A DNA stretch of 64,000 bases from Nitratidesulfovibrio sp. (GCF_040373385.1 NZ_JBDXXH010000007.1:1-64000); one strand, 5' to 3'; shown: positions 41,668 through 51,899, counted from the stretch's first letter. The notes: generated by a model not told the origin, from the sequence alone. Made by a program: numbers and translations.

Positions 41668-43710
41668 ATGAGCAACGCCCCCCTCACCGCCAGATACCGC
41701 CCGCAGACCTTCGCCGAGGTGGCCGGGCAGGAGACGGTAAAGGCCATCCTTTCCCGCGCCGCGGCGGAAGACCGCGTGGCCCCGGCCTACCTGTTCAGCG
41801 GCACGCGCGGGGTGGGCAAGACCACCATCGCCCGCATCCTGGCCAAGGCGCTGAACTGCGAAAAGGCCCCCACCGGAGAGCCGTGCAACACCTGCGAGCA
41901 GTGCCGCAAGGTGGTCATGGGCAACCACGTGGACGTGGTGGAAATCGACGGCGCGTCCAACCGGGGCATCGAGGACGCCCGCCGCCTGCGCGAGGCCATC
42001 GGCTACGCGCCCATGGAAGGCCGCTACAAGGTCTTCATCATCGACGAAGCCCACATGCTGACGCGCGAGGCGTTCAACGCCCTGCTGAAGACGCTGGAGG
42101 AACCCCCGCCGCGCGTCACCTTCGTGCTGGCCACCACAGAGCCGCACAAATTTCCCGTGACCATCATCAGCCGCTGCCAGCACTTCACCTTCAAGCGGCT
42201 GCCCGAGCACGAACTGGAAGCCCACCTGACCGGCGTGCTGACCCGCGAGGGGCAGGACTTCGACCCGGCGGCGGTGCGGCTTATCGCGCGGCGGGCCGCA
42301 GGCAGCGTGCGCGATTCCATGTCGCTGCTGGGGCAGGTGCTGGCCCTTGGCGGCGAGCGCCTGACCGTGGAGGGGGCGCGCGGCGTGCTGGGCCTGGCCG
42401 GGCAGGAACTGTTCTTCGAGGTGATGCAGGCCCTGGCCTCGCAGGATTGCGTGGCGGTGTCCGCCGTGGTGCGCGACCTCTTGGACAAGGGCGTGGACAT
42501 CGGGTTCTTTCTGCGCGAACTGGCCGCCACCTGGCGCAACCTGTTCATGCTGCGTCAGGCGGGCGAGGCCGCCCTGCCCGCGCTGGACCTGCCGGAAGAA
42601 GAAGCCCGCCAGTGGCTGGAATGGGCGCCGAAGTTCGAGATTTCGCATATCCACGCCTGCTGGCAGATGACCCTGGAAGGCCAGCGCCGTGTGCTGACCA
42701 GCCTGGAACCGGCCATGGCGCTGGAATTGTTGCTGCTGAACCTAGCCATGCTGCCGCGCCTTGTCTCGCTGGAACAGCTGTCGCGCGGCGGTGGGGCTGG
42801 CCCCGCTGGCGGGCGCGGCGCGCCCGGTGGTACTGGCGGCCAGCCCGGCGGTGGGCAACCCGGCGGGGGCGCGGGGGGCTACGGCTCCATGCCGCCCCGA
42901 CAGGGCGGCCATGGGGGGCCGGGCGGGTATGGCGCGCAATCCGGCCAGTCCGCGCAATCCGGCCAGCCCGTTCAGACGGGCCAATCCGTGCAAGCGGGCG
43001 AATCATTCCCGCAGGCCCAGCCGCCGCAGGGCCGGTATCCCGGTCCGGGACAGGTCCGGCCCCAGGCCGCGTCGTCGTCCATGACCTCGGCAGCGGGCGT
43101 GTCCGGCATGCCGCCCGCGGGCGACTTTCCCCGTCCGGAGCGCGCCGCCCCGGCGGCGGACCCCGTCCCCCCGCGCGGCGGGTCGGACACCTCGCTGCCG
43201 TGGGATGACGTGCCGTATCCCGCTCCCGGCGCGGGGGCCGCTTTCGGCGGCGCTGCCGTCGGGGGCACCCCGAATGGCTCTGACGCCCCTTCCCCGGACC
43301 CGGCATCCGGCGCATCCGCATCCGTCCCCCAGGACCCTCAGGGCGACGGCACGTGGGACGGCTTCGTGCAATACTGCGTGGAGCGTAACGGCGAGGGCGG
43401 CAGCAGCCTTTCCATGCTCCGGCAGACGCAAGGGCATTGCGCCGATGGCAGGCTGACGGTGTCCACGCGGTCCAGCACGCTGTACAACCAACTGTCGGTG
43501 CCCGGGAACGAAGCGCTTCTCGTTGCGCGCGCCCGCGCCTATTTCGGCACCGACGTGCGGGTAGAGGTGCTTCCGCCCACCACCCGCATCAAGACCCCCT
43601 CGGAACTGCGCGCCGAGGCCGAACGGCACCCCGCCGTGAGCCTGTTGCGCGAGCAGTTCGGGGCCACCATGCTGTCCTGTCGGCCCCTGGCCGACGGGCG
43701 GCTTCAATAG
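41668..43710 (+). CDS. dnaX: DNA polymerase III subunit gamma/tau with repeat-rich linker
   Basis: A 680-residue clamp-loader ATPase. Walker A SGTRGVGKTTIA (44-55), zinc module Cys64, Cys73, Cys76, Cys79 (CNTCEQC), Walker B VFIIDEAHML, sensor 1 LATTEPHKFP, then domain III. Residues about 375-530 are a Gly/Gln/Pro-rich linker with QSGQ/QTGQ repeats. The C-terminal part (545-680) includes WDGFVQYCVERNG and a final domain, consistent with a tau-length product. A programmed frameshift making gamma is common in dnaX; I see no convincing A6G-type slippery site here. It leads a dnaX-ybaB-recR group: ybaB begins 18 bp later. Confidence 0.93.
   Translation: MSNAPLTARYRPQTFAEVAGQETVKAILSRAAAEDRVAPAYLFSGTRGVGKTTIARILAKALNCEKAPTGEPCNTCEQCRKVVMGNHVDVVEIDGASNRGIEDARRLREAIGYAPMEGRYKVFIIDEAHMLTREAFNALLKTLEEPPPRVTFVLATTEPHKFPVTIISRCQHFTFKRLPEHELEAHLTGVLTREGQDFDPAAVRLIARRAAGSVRDSMSLLGQVLALGGERLTVEGARGVLGLAGQELFFEVMQALASQDCVAVSAVVRDLLDKGVDIGFFLRELAATWRNLFMLRQAGEAALPALDLPEEEARQWLEWAPKFEISHIHACWQMTLEGQRRVLTSLEPAMALELLLLNLAMLPRLVSLEQLSRGGGAGPAGGRGAPGGTGGQPGGGQPGGGAGGYGSMPPRQGGHGGPGGYGAQSGQSAQSGQPVQTGQSVQAGESFPQAQPPQGRYPGPGQVRPQAASSSMTSAAGVSGMPPAGDFPRPERAAPAADPVPPRGGSDTSLPWDDVPYPAPGAGAAFGGAAVGGTPNGSDAPSPDPASGASASVPQDPQGDGTWDGFVQYCVERNGEGGSSLSMLRQTQGHCADGRLTVSTRSSTLYNQLSVPGNEALLVARARAYFGTDVRVEVLPPTTRIKTPSELRAEAERHPAVSLLREQFGATMLSCRPLADGRLQ
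42946..42999 (+). repeat. In-frame Gln-rich repeat in dnaX linker
   Basis: Degenerate 9-12 bp units (CAATCCGGCCAG-like) coding QSGQ, QPVQTGQ and QSVQAG, placed in the disordered linker between clamp-loader core and C-terminal domain. Confidence 0.7.
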
Positions 43711-43728
43711 AACCATCCGGAGGAATCC

Positions 43729-44040
43729 ATGCGCGGTATGAACGACCTCCTGCGCCAGGCGCAGGTCATGCAGACCAAGATGAGCAAGCTTCAGGCCGAG
43801 ATGTCCGAACGCACCCTGGAGGCCACCAGCGGCGGCGGCATGGTCAAGGTCACCGTCAACGGCAAGCAGGAAGTGCTGTCCATCGCCATCGACCCCAAGG
43901 CCGTGGATCCCGGCGACGTGGAAATGCTCCAGGACCTGGTGCTGACCGCCGTCAACGAAGCGCTGCGCCAGGCCAAGGACATGATGGAGAAGGAGATGGG
44001 GGCCCTCACTGGCGGCCTCAAGATGCCCGGCCTCTTCTAG
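43729..44040 (+). CDS. YbaB/EbfC nucleoid-associated protein
   Basis: A 103-residue DNA-binding protein with family segments MNDLLRQAQVMQTKMSKLQAE, a central VKVTVNGKQEVLSIAIDP, and NEALRQAKDMMEKEMGALTG. YbaB proteins form dimers that bind DNA and are usually encoded between dnaX and recR, as here. The start has GGAGG 7 nt upstream; an in-frame ATG at 43738 (MNDLL) is an alternative. The stop is followed directly by a palindromic element, copy B. Confidence 0.93.
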   Translation: MRGMNDLLRQAQVMQTKMSKLQAEMSERTLEATSGGGMVKVTVNGKQEVLSIAIDPKAVDPGDVEMLQDLVLTAVNEALRQAKDMMEKEMGALTGGLKMPGLF

Positions 44041-44186
44041 GAGACGCCGTCACAAGGGGGCTTTTGCCCTCTGCCTGCGTCAGAACGCCTTTTTGCTCCG
44101 GTCGAGTACGATAAGAGTACACTCCCTTCACAAAAAGGCGTTCTTCCTTGGCAGAGAACAAAAATCCCCGCTTGTGGCGACGCCTC
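44041..44186 (+). repeat. Palindromic 3'-end element, copy B
   Basis: About 146 bp directly after the ybaB stop. Imperfect palindrome with CTTTTGCCCTCTGCC against GGCAGAGAACAAAAA, and CAGAACGCCTTTTTG against CAAAAAGGCGTTCTT (near perfect). The core reads CCGGTCGAGTACG, then AAGAGTACACTCCCT. Confidence 0.85.
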
Positions 44187-44266
44187 CTGCGGCGTCCCCT
44201 GCGCTTCTGTTGCGCGGGGGATTGCCTAAGATTCAACCGATTTTCGCAATGTAACCCGGAGTGTCC

Positions 44267-44872
44267 GTGCAGCGACTGCCCGAACCGTTGAAGGCGCTGG
44301 TGGAGCAGCTCTCCCGGCTGCCCGGCCTTGGCCCCAAGTCGGCCCTGCGCCTTGCCATGACCCTGCTGAAGTGGCCCGCCAGCGAAACCCGCAGGCTGGG
44401 CCGCGCCGTGCATGACCTGCGCGACAACCTGCACCTGTGCGGGCGCTGCGGCGCGCTGACCGACGTGGACCCCTGCGGGATATGCACCGACCCGGCCCGC
44501 AGCGGCGAAACGCTGTGCCTGGTGTCGGAGTGGGATTCCATGCTCACCCTGGAAGAGGGCGGCTTCTACAAGGGCCAGTACCTCATCCTTGGCGGCCTGC
44601 TCGCCCCGCTGGACAACCTGCACGCCGATTCGCTGGAACTGGACCGGCTGACCAGAAGGATGGCCGAAGGCACGGTGCGTGAAGTGGTCATGGCCCTTGG
44701 CACCACCGTGGAGGCGGAAAACACCGCCACCTACATCCGCAACATGATCGCCCGGCAGTACCCGCAGGTGCGCGTGACGCGCCTCGCCCAGGGCATCCCG
44801 CTGGGGTCCGAGGTCAAGTTCATGGACCGGGAGACGCTGCGGCAGTCCATGCAGTACCGCCAGGACCTCTAG
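44267..44872 (+). CDS. recR: Recombination protein RecR
   Basis: A 201-residue RecFOR component that, with RecO, loads RecA on gapped DNA. A helix-hairpin-helix (LSRLPGLGPKSALRLAM) at residues 14-30 is followed by the C4 zinc finger (LCGRCGALTD...CGIC) near 57-72. A Toprim domain follows, with LVSEWDSMLTLEEGGFYKGQY and LGGLLAPLDN. The ending is KFMDRETLRQSMQYRQDL. I prefer GTG 44267, which has GGAG 5 nt upstream and begins MQRLPEPLK as in other RecR proteins; GTG 44261 is the alternative. Linked to dnaX and ybaB. The stop is followed by copy C of the palindromic element. Confidence 0.94.
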   Translation: MQRLPEPLKALVEQLSRLPGLGPKSALRLAMTLLKWPASETRRLGRAVHDLRDNLHLCGRCGALTDVDPCGICTDPARSGETLCLVSEWDSMLTLEEGGFYKGQYLILGGLLAPLDNLHADSLELDRLTRRMAEGTVREVVMALGTTVEAENTATYIRNMIARQYPQVRVTRLAQGIPLGSEVKFMDRETLRQSMQYRQDL

Positions 44873-44880
44873 CGGTACGC

Positions 44881-45061
44881 CCGACCGCGTCCTTTCGTCC
44901 TCCGGCATCGTCAGATTTCGCCTTTTGCTCCGGTCACGTACGAGAAGAGCGCGTTGCGGTCGCCATCCGTAACACTCATGGTGTTCGTGTAACGGCTGCC
45001 GCACGCTCCCTTCGCAAAAAGGCTCATCTTCCTTGCCGGAGAACGAAAATCCTGCGGTCGG
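44881..45061 (+). repeat. Palindromic 3'-end element, copy C, with nested insertion
   Basis: About 180 bp, 8 bp after the recR stop. Perfect outer arms CCGACCGC and GCGGTCGG. The core CCGGTCACGTACG, then AAGAGCGCG, is interrupted by an inserted hairpin of about 50 bp (CCGTAACAC and GTGTAACGG) before CACGCTCCCT. Confidence 0.75.
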
Positions 45062-45138
45062 AGCGCACCGCTTCAAGTGCTTTTCTCCAATGTTTCCGGC
45101 AACGGTTTGAGCGGTTGCCAGGGCTGATCACACAACAA

Positions 45139-45175
45139 ACCCCGCCCGTCTTCGCAGTGAAGGCGGGCGGGGTTG
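45139..45175 (-). terminator. Terminator of HEAT-repeat gene
   Basis: AACCCCGCCCG and CGGGCGGGGTT around a 15-nt loop; on the minus strand TTTGTTGTG follows. It lies 25 bp past the stop at 45200. Confidence 0.75.
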
Positions 45176-45199
45176 TTCGTGGGCGAATGTCGTGCGGGG

Positions 45200-45955
45200 C
45201 TACGCCGCCGTACCCTTGGCGTCGGCTTCGGGTGTGGCGTTGCCCGCAGCGGGCTGGCAGTGGGCCTCGATGCGTTGGGCGGCGCATTGGGCCAGTTCGC
45301 CCACGGTGCACAGCAAGAGGCGCCCGCGTTCGAAGTGTTCCACCGGGGCGTCGCAGGTGCGCAGTTCTCGCAGTGCGGGCAGGGCCTCGGGTGCGGAGAG
45401 CACGCCAAGGGCCCAGGCCGCCGTGCCGCGCGCAGGCAGGTCGCAGTCGGCCAGGCCCGCCAGCAGTGCGGGTGTCGCCGTTTCGACAAAGCCGGGCAGG
45501 TCGGGCCGTTCCTGGGCCAGGCGACCCAGGGCCCAATACACGCCGCGCCGCAGGGGGGCGTGGTCGCAGTAGTTGTCGTCCTTGCCCGTCTCGCGCACGT
45601 ACGAGACAAGGATGCGGTGGTATTCGTCGGCCAGCCTGGGGTGGCAGGCCAGTATTTCGCCGAAGGCCTCGGGGATGCCCCAGCCGATGTTTCCCGATTC
45701 CTCGTTCATGTGCCACATCAGGCGGCGCATGATGATCCGGGCGTCTTCCATGTTGGCGTCGGCGATGCGCGCCACCACCCGGCCCAGGGCCACCACGGCG
45801 CGCCATTTGGCCTCGCCGCCCAGCAGCAGGGACGACAGCAGTGGACCCACGGCCCCCTTGCCGGGCAGGGCCACGATGTCGTCCAGATGTTTTTCCCACT
45901 CTGCGGAAGCGAGCAACGCGCGCAGGTGGGTCTTCAGCGATCTGAAGCGGGGCAT
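45200..45955 (-). CDS. HEAT-repeat protein (DVU0298-like)
   Basis: A 251-residue protein made mostly of alpha-helical HEAT/PBS-type repeats: GGEAKWRAVVALGRVVARIAD, SGNIGWGIPEAFGEILACHP, LRRGVYWALGRLAQERPDL, and ARGTAAWALGVLSAPEALPAL. Similar proteins are widespread in Desulfovibrio as the DVU0298 family, without known function; helical repeat proteins usually mediate protein contacts. MPRFRSLKTHLR starts at 45955 with AAAGGAGG upstream; an in-frame ATG at 46018 adds 21 non-family residues. Two Cys lie near CDAPVEHFERGRLLLC. Monocistronic. Confidence 0.8.
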   Translation of the reverse strand: MPRFRSLKTHLRALLASAEWEKHLDDIVALPGKGAVGPLLSSLLLGGEAKWRAVVALGRVVARIADANMEDARIIMRRLMWHMNEESGNIGWGIPEAFGEILACHPRLADEYHRILVSYVRETGKDDNYCDHAPLRRGVYWALGRLAQERPDLPGFVETATPALLAGLADCDLPARGTAAWALGVLSAPEALPALRELRTCDAPVEHFERGRLLLCTVGELAQCAAQRIEAHCQPAAGNATPEADAKGTAA

Positions 45956-46249
45956 GCTCTCCTCCTTTCTCGTGTCGTGGGGGGCGAAGGTTTCGCCCGA
46001 CCATGCAGCATGCACCATAACAAGGTGCGCGCACGATGCAACCCCGGCCTGTGTCCGCAGGCTCCGGCCTCTTTGGGGCCGCTTCGGGCCGCCGGGTTCC
46101 GTCCGGTTTCTCCCGACGCGCCCAATTTAGTCCAGCCCAGCCATATCCCGCATATCCAGTATATTCCGCCCGCATCAGCCCGCATGCGTCCAGAGTTGCG
46201 CAAGCCTGCCCGCCACCCCTCCCGTGGCATTTCCGGATGCACCGGCCCG

Positions 46250-46275
46250 TCCGGGGGGAGGGGGGGGGAGGGGAA
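46250..46275. other. G-rich tract in divergent intergenic region
   Basis: Runs of six, nine and four G separated by single A bases, in the 578-bp gap between the HEAT-repeat gene and the hybrid kinase. The tract could fold as a G-quadruplex on the plus strand. No gene is visible in the gap. Confidence 0.5.
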
Positions 46276-46533
46276 CGGCCTTGCCCCCATTGCCGGTTGC
46301 GGGACTCGCCTCGTTGCGTGCCCCATGGCGATTGGCTATGCTGCGGATAACCGACATCCTTCCGCCAAGACGGCCCAGAGGCTCCGCATGTCCAGCGTCG
46401 CAGACCATACAGCCAGCATCGCCGTCCGCCGGGTGCGCGTGGCGGCGTGTTGCGGCGCAGGCAGGCCCGCAGCCGTGCGGCCCGGTGCCGTCCCCGCGTT
46501 CCAGCTCTCCCTCCGTTCTTCCTTCGCACGGTC

Positions 46534-49500
46534 ATGACTGGCGGCCTGCGTACCGTCCTTGCGCGCTGTTGGGCGCGCTTTCCGCTGCGGCATCTGCTGT
46601 CGCAGGCGATGCCGCCCGTTCCCGGCCTGCGCCTGCGCATGGTGGGATGGTGCTTTCTGGTCTGCCTGCTGCCGCTTGGCATCGTCAGCGCGGTGTTCGT
46701 GCAGGTGACCACGGTGCAGACCGACAGCTATCTGCATGCGCAGGGGCGCACCCTTGCCGATGCGGCCTCGTTGCAGCTCACCCGCCTGTCACGCACGGCA
46801 GAGGCCCTGGCCCGCGTGGTGGCCGGGCTGCGGGTGGAATACGACGGCGACATGCCGGGGCTGCGTCTGCGCCTGTCGGAGCTGCACGGGCTGTGGCCCC
46901 GCGCCTGCATCGAGGTGTTCGACATGAGCGCGGAGCCCGTGGTGCGGCTGCTGCCCGCAGGTGGCGGGCAGGATGGCCCCACGGGCGGCGTGACGCCCAA
47001 CGGCGCCACCACGGACGGTGCGCTGGTGGTGCGCCAGGCGCTGCGGGGGCTGTCGCGGCGCGACGTGTTCCGGTCCGTCGATGGCTTGGCCATCAAGGCG
47101 GTGGTGCCGGTCATCGTGCCGCGGGAGCATCCCGGTCCCCGCCCGGGCGCCAGGCGTCCGGCCCCGCTGCCCGCGCCCATGGGCCCGGCGGCACTGCCGG
47201 AATCGTCACTGGGCAGCACGCCCCCGTTACCCGCCCAAATGGCCCAGATGGCCCAGATGTCCCCGTACGCGCCGTTCGCCTCGGACGTGGAGGAAATTAC
47301 CGGCCGGGTGGACCTGGAAGGGTTGGCGGCCCGCCAGCACGGGCGCATCGTGGGGGCGGCGGTGGTGTCGTTTCCCATGAACCGTTCGCTGCTGCGGGGT
47401 CTGGGCGATGCGGTGCGCGCCGACGTGGCGGTGTTCGACCTGGGCGGCGAGCGGCCACGCGGCACGCTGTTTCCCGGCGACGGCACCGCCGATGTGGCTG
47501 ACTGGCCTGACCGGCCCGACCTTGCGCAGGGGGCGTCGTCCGGCGGCATTTCCGGCGCGCGGGGGGGCGGCGGCAGAGCGGTCGGCAGTGGATATTTCGG
47601 GGGTGCCCCCCTGTTCCGCTGGCCCGGCGGCGACGGCGGTCCGTTCGGCAGGGCACAGGGGTTCGGCCACGGGCCGGACTTCGGACAGGGACAGGACCTG
47701 CCCTTTCTGCAGCGCTACGAGCAGGTGGCGGGCAGGCCCTATCTGGTCAGCTATCAGCCCCTGCCGGGGGGCAGCGGCATGCCCGTGGGTGCCCTGGCCG
47801 TGTTCGTGGACGTGGAGCCGCAGCGCTCGCGGCTGCGCACCGCCGTGGAATACACCCTGCTGGCCGCCGTGGTGGCCCTGGGACTGTCCATCTGCACCGG
47901 GTTCCTCATCGCCGATCGGGTGGTGCGGCCCCTGCACGAACTGCTGCACGCCATCCGGCGCATTTCGCTCGGCAACTACAGCGAACGGCTGCCCCCTGCG
48001 GGCATGGCGGAAATCGGCCAGTTGGCCCAGGCCGTGAACCACATGGCCTCCACGCTGGAAGAAAACCGCACCAGCCTGCTGGGTGCCTTGCAGGAAAAGG
48101 TGGAGTCGGGCGAGCGCCTGGCCCGCGCCAACCGCGAACTGGAACTGCTGAACTGGGAACTTACCCGCGCCCAGGCCAACTACCGGCGCATTTTCGAGGA
48201 ATCGGCCCAGGGCATCTACCAGTCCACGCCGCAGGGGCGTTTTTTGCGGGTGAACCCGGCCATGGCGCGCATGTTCGGCTATTCCTCGCCGTACGAGATG
48301 GTTTCGTCGGTGACGAACATCGGCGAGCAGTTCTACGTGCGCCCCGGCGAGCGCGAGGAACTGCTGCGCCGTCTGCGCCAGGAGGGCAGGGTGTCGCTGG
48401 AAACCTGCCTGCGCAGGCGCAACGGCAGCGTGGTGCACGTGGCGCTGACCGCCCGCGCCGTGACCGGCGAGACCGGCGAGCAGTTGTACATCGAGGGCGC
48501 GGTGCACGATATCACCGAGCGCGTGGAACGCCACCGCGCCGAGCGCGAGCGCGAGGCCGCCGAGGCGGCCAGCCGCGCCAAGACGCAATTGCTGGCCCGC
48601 ATGAGCCACGAGGTGCGCACCCCGCTCAACGCCCTGCTGGGCATGGCCGACGTGCTGGACCGCACCCCTCTGGAGCCGGAGCAGCGCGGCTACCTGGACG
48701 TGCTGCGCAGCTCCGGTCATTCGCTGCTGGCGCTGCTGAACGACGTGCTGGACTTTTCGCGCCTGGAAGCCGGGCGGGTGGTGCCGGAGCGGGTGCGCTT
48801 CCGTCTGGGCGAGATCATGGAACAGGTCTGCCGTCAGATGGAACCCGCCACCAGTGCGGACGGGCGCAGCCTGCGCCTGGACTGGGCCGTGCTGCCCGGC
48901 GTGCCCGACGCACTGGTGGGCGACCCGCTGCGGCTGCGCCAGATTCTGGGCAACCTGGTCTCCAACGCGGTAAAGTTCACTCCCTCCGGGCGGGTGTTGG
49001 TGCTGGCCCAGCCCGCCGACGGCAACGTGCCGGGCCGCGACGGCGGGCCGGATGCGCTTCCCGCCGCGCCCATCGCCATGTCGGGCGAGGCCCCTTGCCG
49101 TGCGGGCATCGGCAGGCGCGTGGAGGTGCTGTTCTCGGTGGCGGACACGGGCATCGGCATTCCGCCGGAACATCAGGACGTGGTGTTCGAAAGCTTCATG
49201 CAGGCGGATTCGTCCATCACCCGCCAGTACGGCGGCACGGGGCTGGGGCTGTCCATCTGCCGGGCACTGGTGGAGATGCTGGGCGGCACCATCTGGCTGG
49301 AAAGCGCCCCCAACAGGGGAACCACCGTGTATTTCGCCCTGCCCATGCAGCCTGCCGCAGATGAACCCTGCGGGGCGGAACCGGCAGGGGAGCGTGCTCT
49401 GCATGCCCTTGAAGCAGCCAGCGGTCCGGACAGTGAACCGGCCCATGCTTCGGCCCATGCTTCGGCCCATGACCCGGTCAATGACCCGGTCAATGATCCG

Positions 49501-50271
49501 GCAAATGACCCGGTCAATGATCCGGCAAATGACCCGGTCGGTTTTTCTACTCTGGCTGGCTCGGCCGACCCAGCCAGTCCGGCCAATCCTGTCGACGCGA
49601 CCCGTCCCGCCGGGGGGGCGCCCTTCGGCGGCACCTGCCCACAGGCGATTCCGGTCCCGCCAGTTCCGCCAGTTCCGTTAGTCCCGCCAGTTCCGTCGGA
49701 TGCGCTGCCCGGCGACGAGGAACCGGGACCGCTGCGCCCACTGTCCATCCTGCTGGTGGAGGACAGCCCCAGCAACAGGTTGCTCTTTTCGCTGTACCTG
49801 CGTGGGCGTCCCTGCGCCATAACCGAGGTCCACAACGGCGAGGAAGGCGTGGCCGCCTACGCCGCCGGGCGATTCGACCTGGTGTTCATGGACATCGAAA
49901 TGCCGGTGATGGACGGGTATCGGGCCACGCGGGCCATCCGCGCCCTGGAGCGCGAGCAGGGGCTGCCGCCTGTGCCGGTCATCGCCCTGACGGCCCATGT
50001 TGTGGGCGAGTTCCGCGACGACTGCGCGGCGGCCGGGTGTTCCGGTTTTCTGGCCAAGCCCTTTTCGCGCGGGGAACTGCTGCGCTGCATGGTGCGGCAC
50101 AGCGGGAGGGGCGCACAGGAAGGGGCGGCTTGCGACGGCGGGGGCGACCAGGCCGAAGGGGATGGCATCCCGTCCGGTCAACCGGACCACCCCGAGCCAT
50201 CCGGTCAATCGGACCAATCCGCCCCGACCGGGCAGGTCGTGCCGACAGGGTCGGTCGGTCAGGCCAGCTGA
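46534..50271 (+). CDS. Hybrid sensor histidine kinase with receiver domain
   Basis: A 1245-residue protein. Membrane helix 1 (about 36-57) and helix 2 (438-460) flank a very long periplasmic region of about 380 residues that includes Pro/Gln/Met-rich spacers. HAMP, a PAS domain ([20 protein letters not shown], about 550), and HisKA with His692 in [14 protein letters not shown] follow. HATPase has [11 protein letters not shown] and [14 protein letters not shown] low-complexity hinge (about 955-1065) contains [10 protein letters not shown] and VPPVP repeats. A receiver domain has Asp1120 in [13 protein letters not shown]. Signal unknown. The start is uncertain: ATG 46534 (MTGGLRTV) is preferred; the frame is open from 46447. 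No partner response regulator is next door. Confidence 0.88.
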   Translation: MTGGLRTVLARCWARFPLRHLLSQAMPPVPGLRLRMVGWCFLVCLLPLGIVSAVFVQVTTVQTDSYLHAQGRTLADAASLQLTRLSRTAEALARVVAGLRVEYDGDMPGLRLRLSELHGLWPRACIEVFDMSAEPVVRLLPAGGGQDGPTGGVTPNGATTDGALVVRQALRGLSRRDVFRSVDGLAIKAVVPVIVPREHPGPRPGARRPAPLPAPMGPAALPESSLGSTPPLPAQMAQMAQMSPYAPFASDVEEITGRVDLEGLAARQHGRIVGAAVVSFPMNRSLLRGLGDAVRADVAVFDLGGERPRGTLFPGDGTADVADWPDRPDLAQGASSGGISGARGGGGRAVGSGYFGGAPLFRWPGGDGGPFGRAQGFGHGPDFGQGQDLPFLQRYEQVAGRPYLVSYQPLPGGSGMPVGALAVFVDVEPQRSRLRTAVEYTLLAAVVALGLSICTGFLIADRVVRPLHELLHAIRRISLGNYSERLPPAGMAEIGQLAQAVNHMASTLEENRTSLLGALQEKVESGERLARANRELELLNWELTRAQANYRRIFEESAQGIYQSTPQGRFLRVNPAMARMFGYSSPYEMVSSVTNIGEQFYVRPGEREELLRRLRQEGRVSLETCLRRRNGSVVHVALTARAVTGETGEQLYIEGAVHDITERVERHRAEREREAAEAASRAKTQLLARMSHEVRTPLNALLGMADVLDRTPLEPEQRGYLDVLRSSGHSLLALLNDVLDFSRLEAGRVVPERVRFRLGEIMEQVCRQMEPATSADGRSLRLDWAVLPGVPDALVGDPLRLRQILGNLVSNAVKFTPSGRVLVLAQPADGNVPGRDGGPDALPAAPIAMSGEAPCRAGIGRRVEVLFSVADTGIGIPPEHQDVVFESFMQADSSITRQYGGTGLGLSICRALVEMLGGTIWLESAPNRGTTVYFALPMQPAADEPCGAEPAGERALHALEAASGPDSEPAHASAHASAHDPVNDPVNDPANDPVNDPANDPVGFSTLAGSADPASPANPVDATRPAGGAPFGGTCPQAIPVPPVPPVPLVPPVPSDALPGDEEPGPLRPLSILLVEDSPSNRLLFSLYLRGRPCAITEVHNGEEGVAAYAAGRFDLVFMDIEMPVMDGYRATRAIRALEREQGLPPVPVIALTAHVVGEFRDDCAAAGCSGFLAKPFSRGELLRCMVRHSGRGAQEGAACDGGGDQAEGDGIPSGQPDHPEPSGQSDQSAPTGQVVPTGSVGQAS
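49440..49545 (+). repeat. In-frame 12-bp tandem repeats in kinase hinge
   Basis: Units close to GACCCGGTCAAT and CATGCTTCGGCC repeated head to tail, coding SAHASAHDP and DPVNDPAND runs; a second 9-bp block (GTTCCGCCA) at about 49660-49700 codes VPPVPPVP. Confidence 0.9.
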
Positions 50272-50328
50272 CGGGCGGCGGGGACGGTCCGGCCTCCGTT
50301 TCGGGGGCGCGGGCTGTTGCCGAAGGCC

Positions 50329-51789
50329 TCAGCGCAGTCCGGCCACGGACAGCACCACTTCCGCCGCCATGCGCCCGCCGCCCCGGCGGGGGGCCATCCA
50401 TTCTTCGAAGCGATGACGCACCCCCCCGCGTTGCAAGGGGTTGCGCAACTGTTGCAGCAGCGCTTCCGCCAGGGCATCACCGTCGGGCACCTCGGCCAGC
50501 AGACCGGCCTCGGCCAGCCCCCCGCCCTTGGTGAGTCCCTGATCCACCCATGCGAAATTCTCGCGCGAGGGGCCCACGCAGGGCACCACCCCGTGCGTCA
50601 GCGGTTCCAGAAAGTTCTGGCCGCCCAGCCGGGCCAGCGACCCCCCCACGAACACGGTGGTGGCGCTGGCGTACAGCGCGGCCAGCTCGCCGAACACGTC
50701 CCAGACCAGCACCGTGCCCCGGGCGGCGGCATCGCCGGAAGGCGGGGCAGTACACCGCGAGCGCAGTTCCCACGGCAGCCCGGCCTGTTGCAGCGCGTTC
50801 ACCCAGGCGGGCACGCGGTGCATGTGGCGGGGGGCCACGGCGATGTCAACATCGGGATGCTCCTGCACGATCCTCTCGATGACCGGCAGCAGGACGGCTT
50901 CCTCTTCCTCGCGCACCGATCCCAGCACCACCAGCGGAGCGGATGGGCGCAGCACCGTGCCCGCAAGGTCGGGAGCGGGGGCGCCGGTTACGTCGGATTC
51001 GTCGGATTTTTCGGGTTGGGGCAAGGCCCGGTCGAACTTGATGTTGGGCATGACCGAGGTGCGGTCGTGCCCGAACAGCAGGCCGAAGCGTTGGGCGTCT
51101 TCGGGAGCGATGGCGGCGATGCGCGCCGGGGCCAGCCCGCGCCAGAAGTCCGGCGTGAGCAGGTACCCGGCCAGGGTGCGCGGGGTCATGCGCCCGTTGA
51201 CCACGGCCACGGGGATGGACCGCGCCGCGCAGGCGGACAGCAGGCCGGGCCACAGCTCCGTTTCCAGCAGGGCCACGGCGCAGGGGCGGGCCTGGTCCAG
51301 CGCGCGGCGCATCAGTTCCGGCTCGTCGAAGGGAAAGTAGCGTACCTGCACCCGCAGGCCGGGGCGGTGTGCGGCGGCCCAGTCACGGGCCTTTTCCAGC
51401 ACCTCCACCCCCTGCCGGGTGCACGAGGTGAGCAGCACGGACAGCCTTCCGTCCTGGGGAAAGGGGGGAGCGAGGGCGGGACCGGGAACCGGGCCGGGCC
51501 GGGAGTTCGGTTGGATTTCCGGCTGTTGCGGGTCTGCGGTGGCGCCGTCGCCTGTCGTGGATGCGACCTCGTCGCCGTCCAGATGGCGCAGCAGTTCCCA
51601 CGCCAGATATGCCTCGCCGCCGGATGCGGCCTGCACCCACAGGTGGGCCGCCCCGGCCCAATCGTCGGGCACCAGGCGCTGGTCGTACCCTTCGGCCAGG
51701 CGGGCGTTGCGGCGCAGCAGGGGGCGGGCCAGACGCCATACGCCGCCGTAGACGGCCAGCAGTGCGGCGTGCAGAGGGTCGGGCTTCAT
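50329..51789 (-). CDS. waaA: 3-deoxy-D-manno-octulosonic acid transferase
   Basis: A 486-residue inner-membrane-associated glycosyltransferase that adds Kdo to lipid A precursor. The N-terminal Glycos_transf_N domain shows LWVQAASGGEAYLAWELLRHL and VALLETELWPGLLSACAARS. The catalytic base Glu is in the ELWP segment. The C-terminal half has PLVVLGSVREEEE and the terminal-side VFVGGSLARLGGQNFLEPL motif. Two low-complexity inserts lie near 60-85 (STTGDGATADPQQPEIQ) and 235-255. MKPDPLHAALLAVYGGVWR starts at 51789 with AAAGG upstream. The 57-bp gap to the converging hybrid kinase holds no clear terminator. Confirms a Gram-negative lipopolysaccharide envelope. Confidence 0.92.
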   Translation of the reverse strand: MKPDPLHAALLAVYGGVWRLARPLLRRNARLAEGYDQRLVPDDWAGAAHLWVQAASGGEAYLAWELLRHLDGDEVASTTGDGATADPQQPEIQPNSRPGPVPGPALAPPFPQDGRLSVLLTSCTRQGVEVLEKARDWAAAHRPGLRVQVRYFPFDEPELMRRALDQARPCAVALLETELWPGLLSACAARSIPVAVVNGRMTPRTLAGYLLTPDFWRGLAPARIAAIAPEDAQRFGLLFGHDRTSVMPNIKFDRALPQPEKSDESDVTGAPAPDLAGTVLRPSAPLVVLGSVREEEEAVLLPVIERIVQEHPDVDIAVAPRHMHRVPAWVNALQQAGLPWELRSRCTAPPSGDAAARGTVLVWDVFGELAALYASATTVFVGGSLARLGGQNFLEPLTHGVVPCVGPSRENFAWVDQGLTKGGGLAEAGLLAEVPDGDALAEALLQQLRNPLQRGGVRHRFEEWMAPRRGGGRMAAEVVLSVAGLR

Positions 51790-51899
51790 GCGGGAACCTT
51801 TTGGCGAAACAGGGGGAAAGAGGTGTGAGGGGGCGGCGCGGCCCGCATTCGTCGGTGCGTGTTCGATGCGCACGGGGTACCTTCTGGCCCCATCCAGTG

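Noticed and set aside
41668..43710. Programmed frameshift in dnaX
   Set aside because: The usual A-rich slippery site followed by a stem was not seen at the expected place, though a different signal cannot be excluded.
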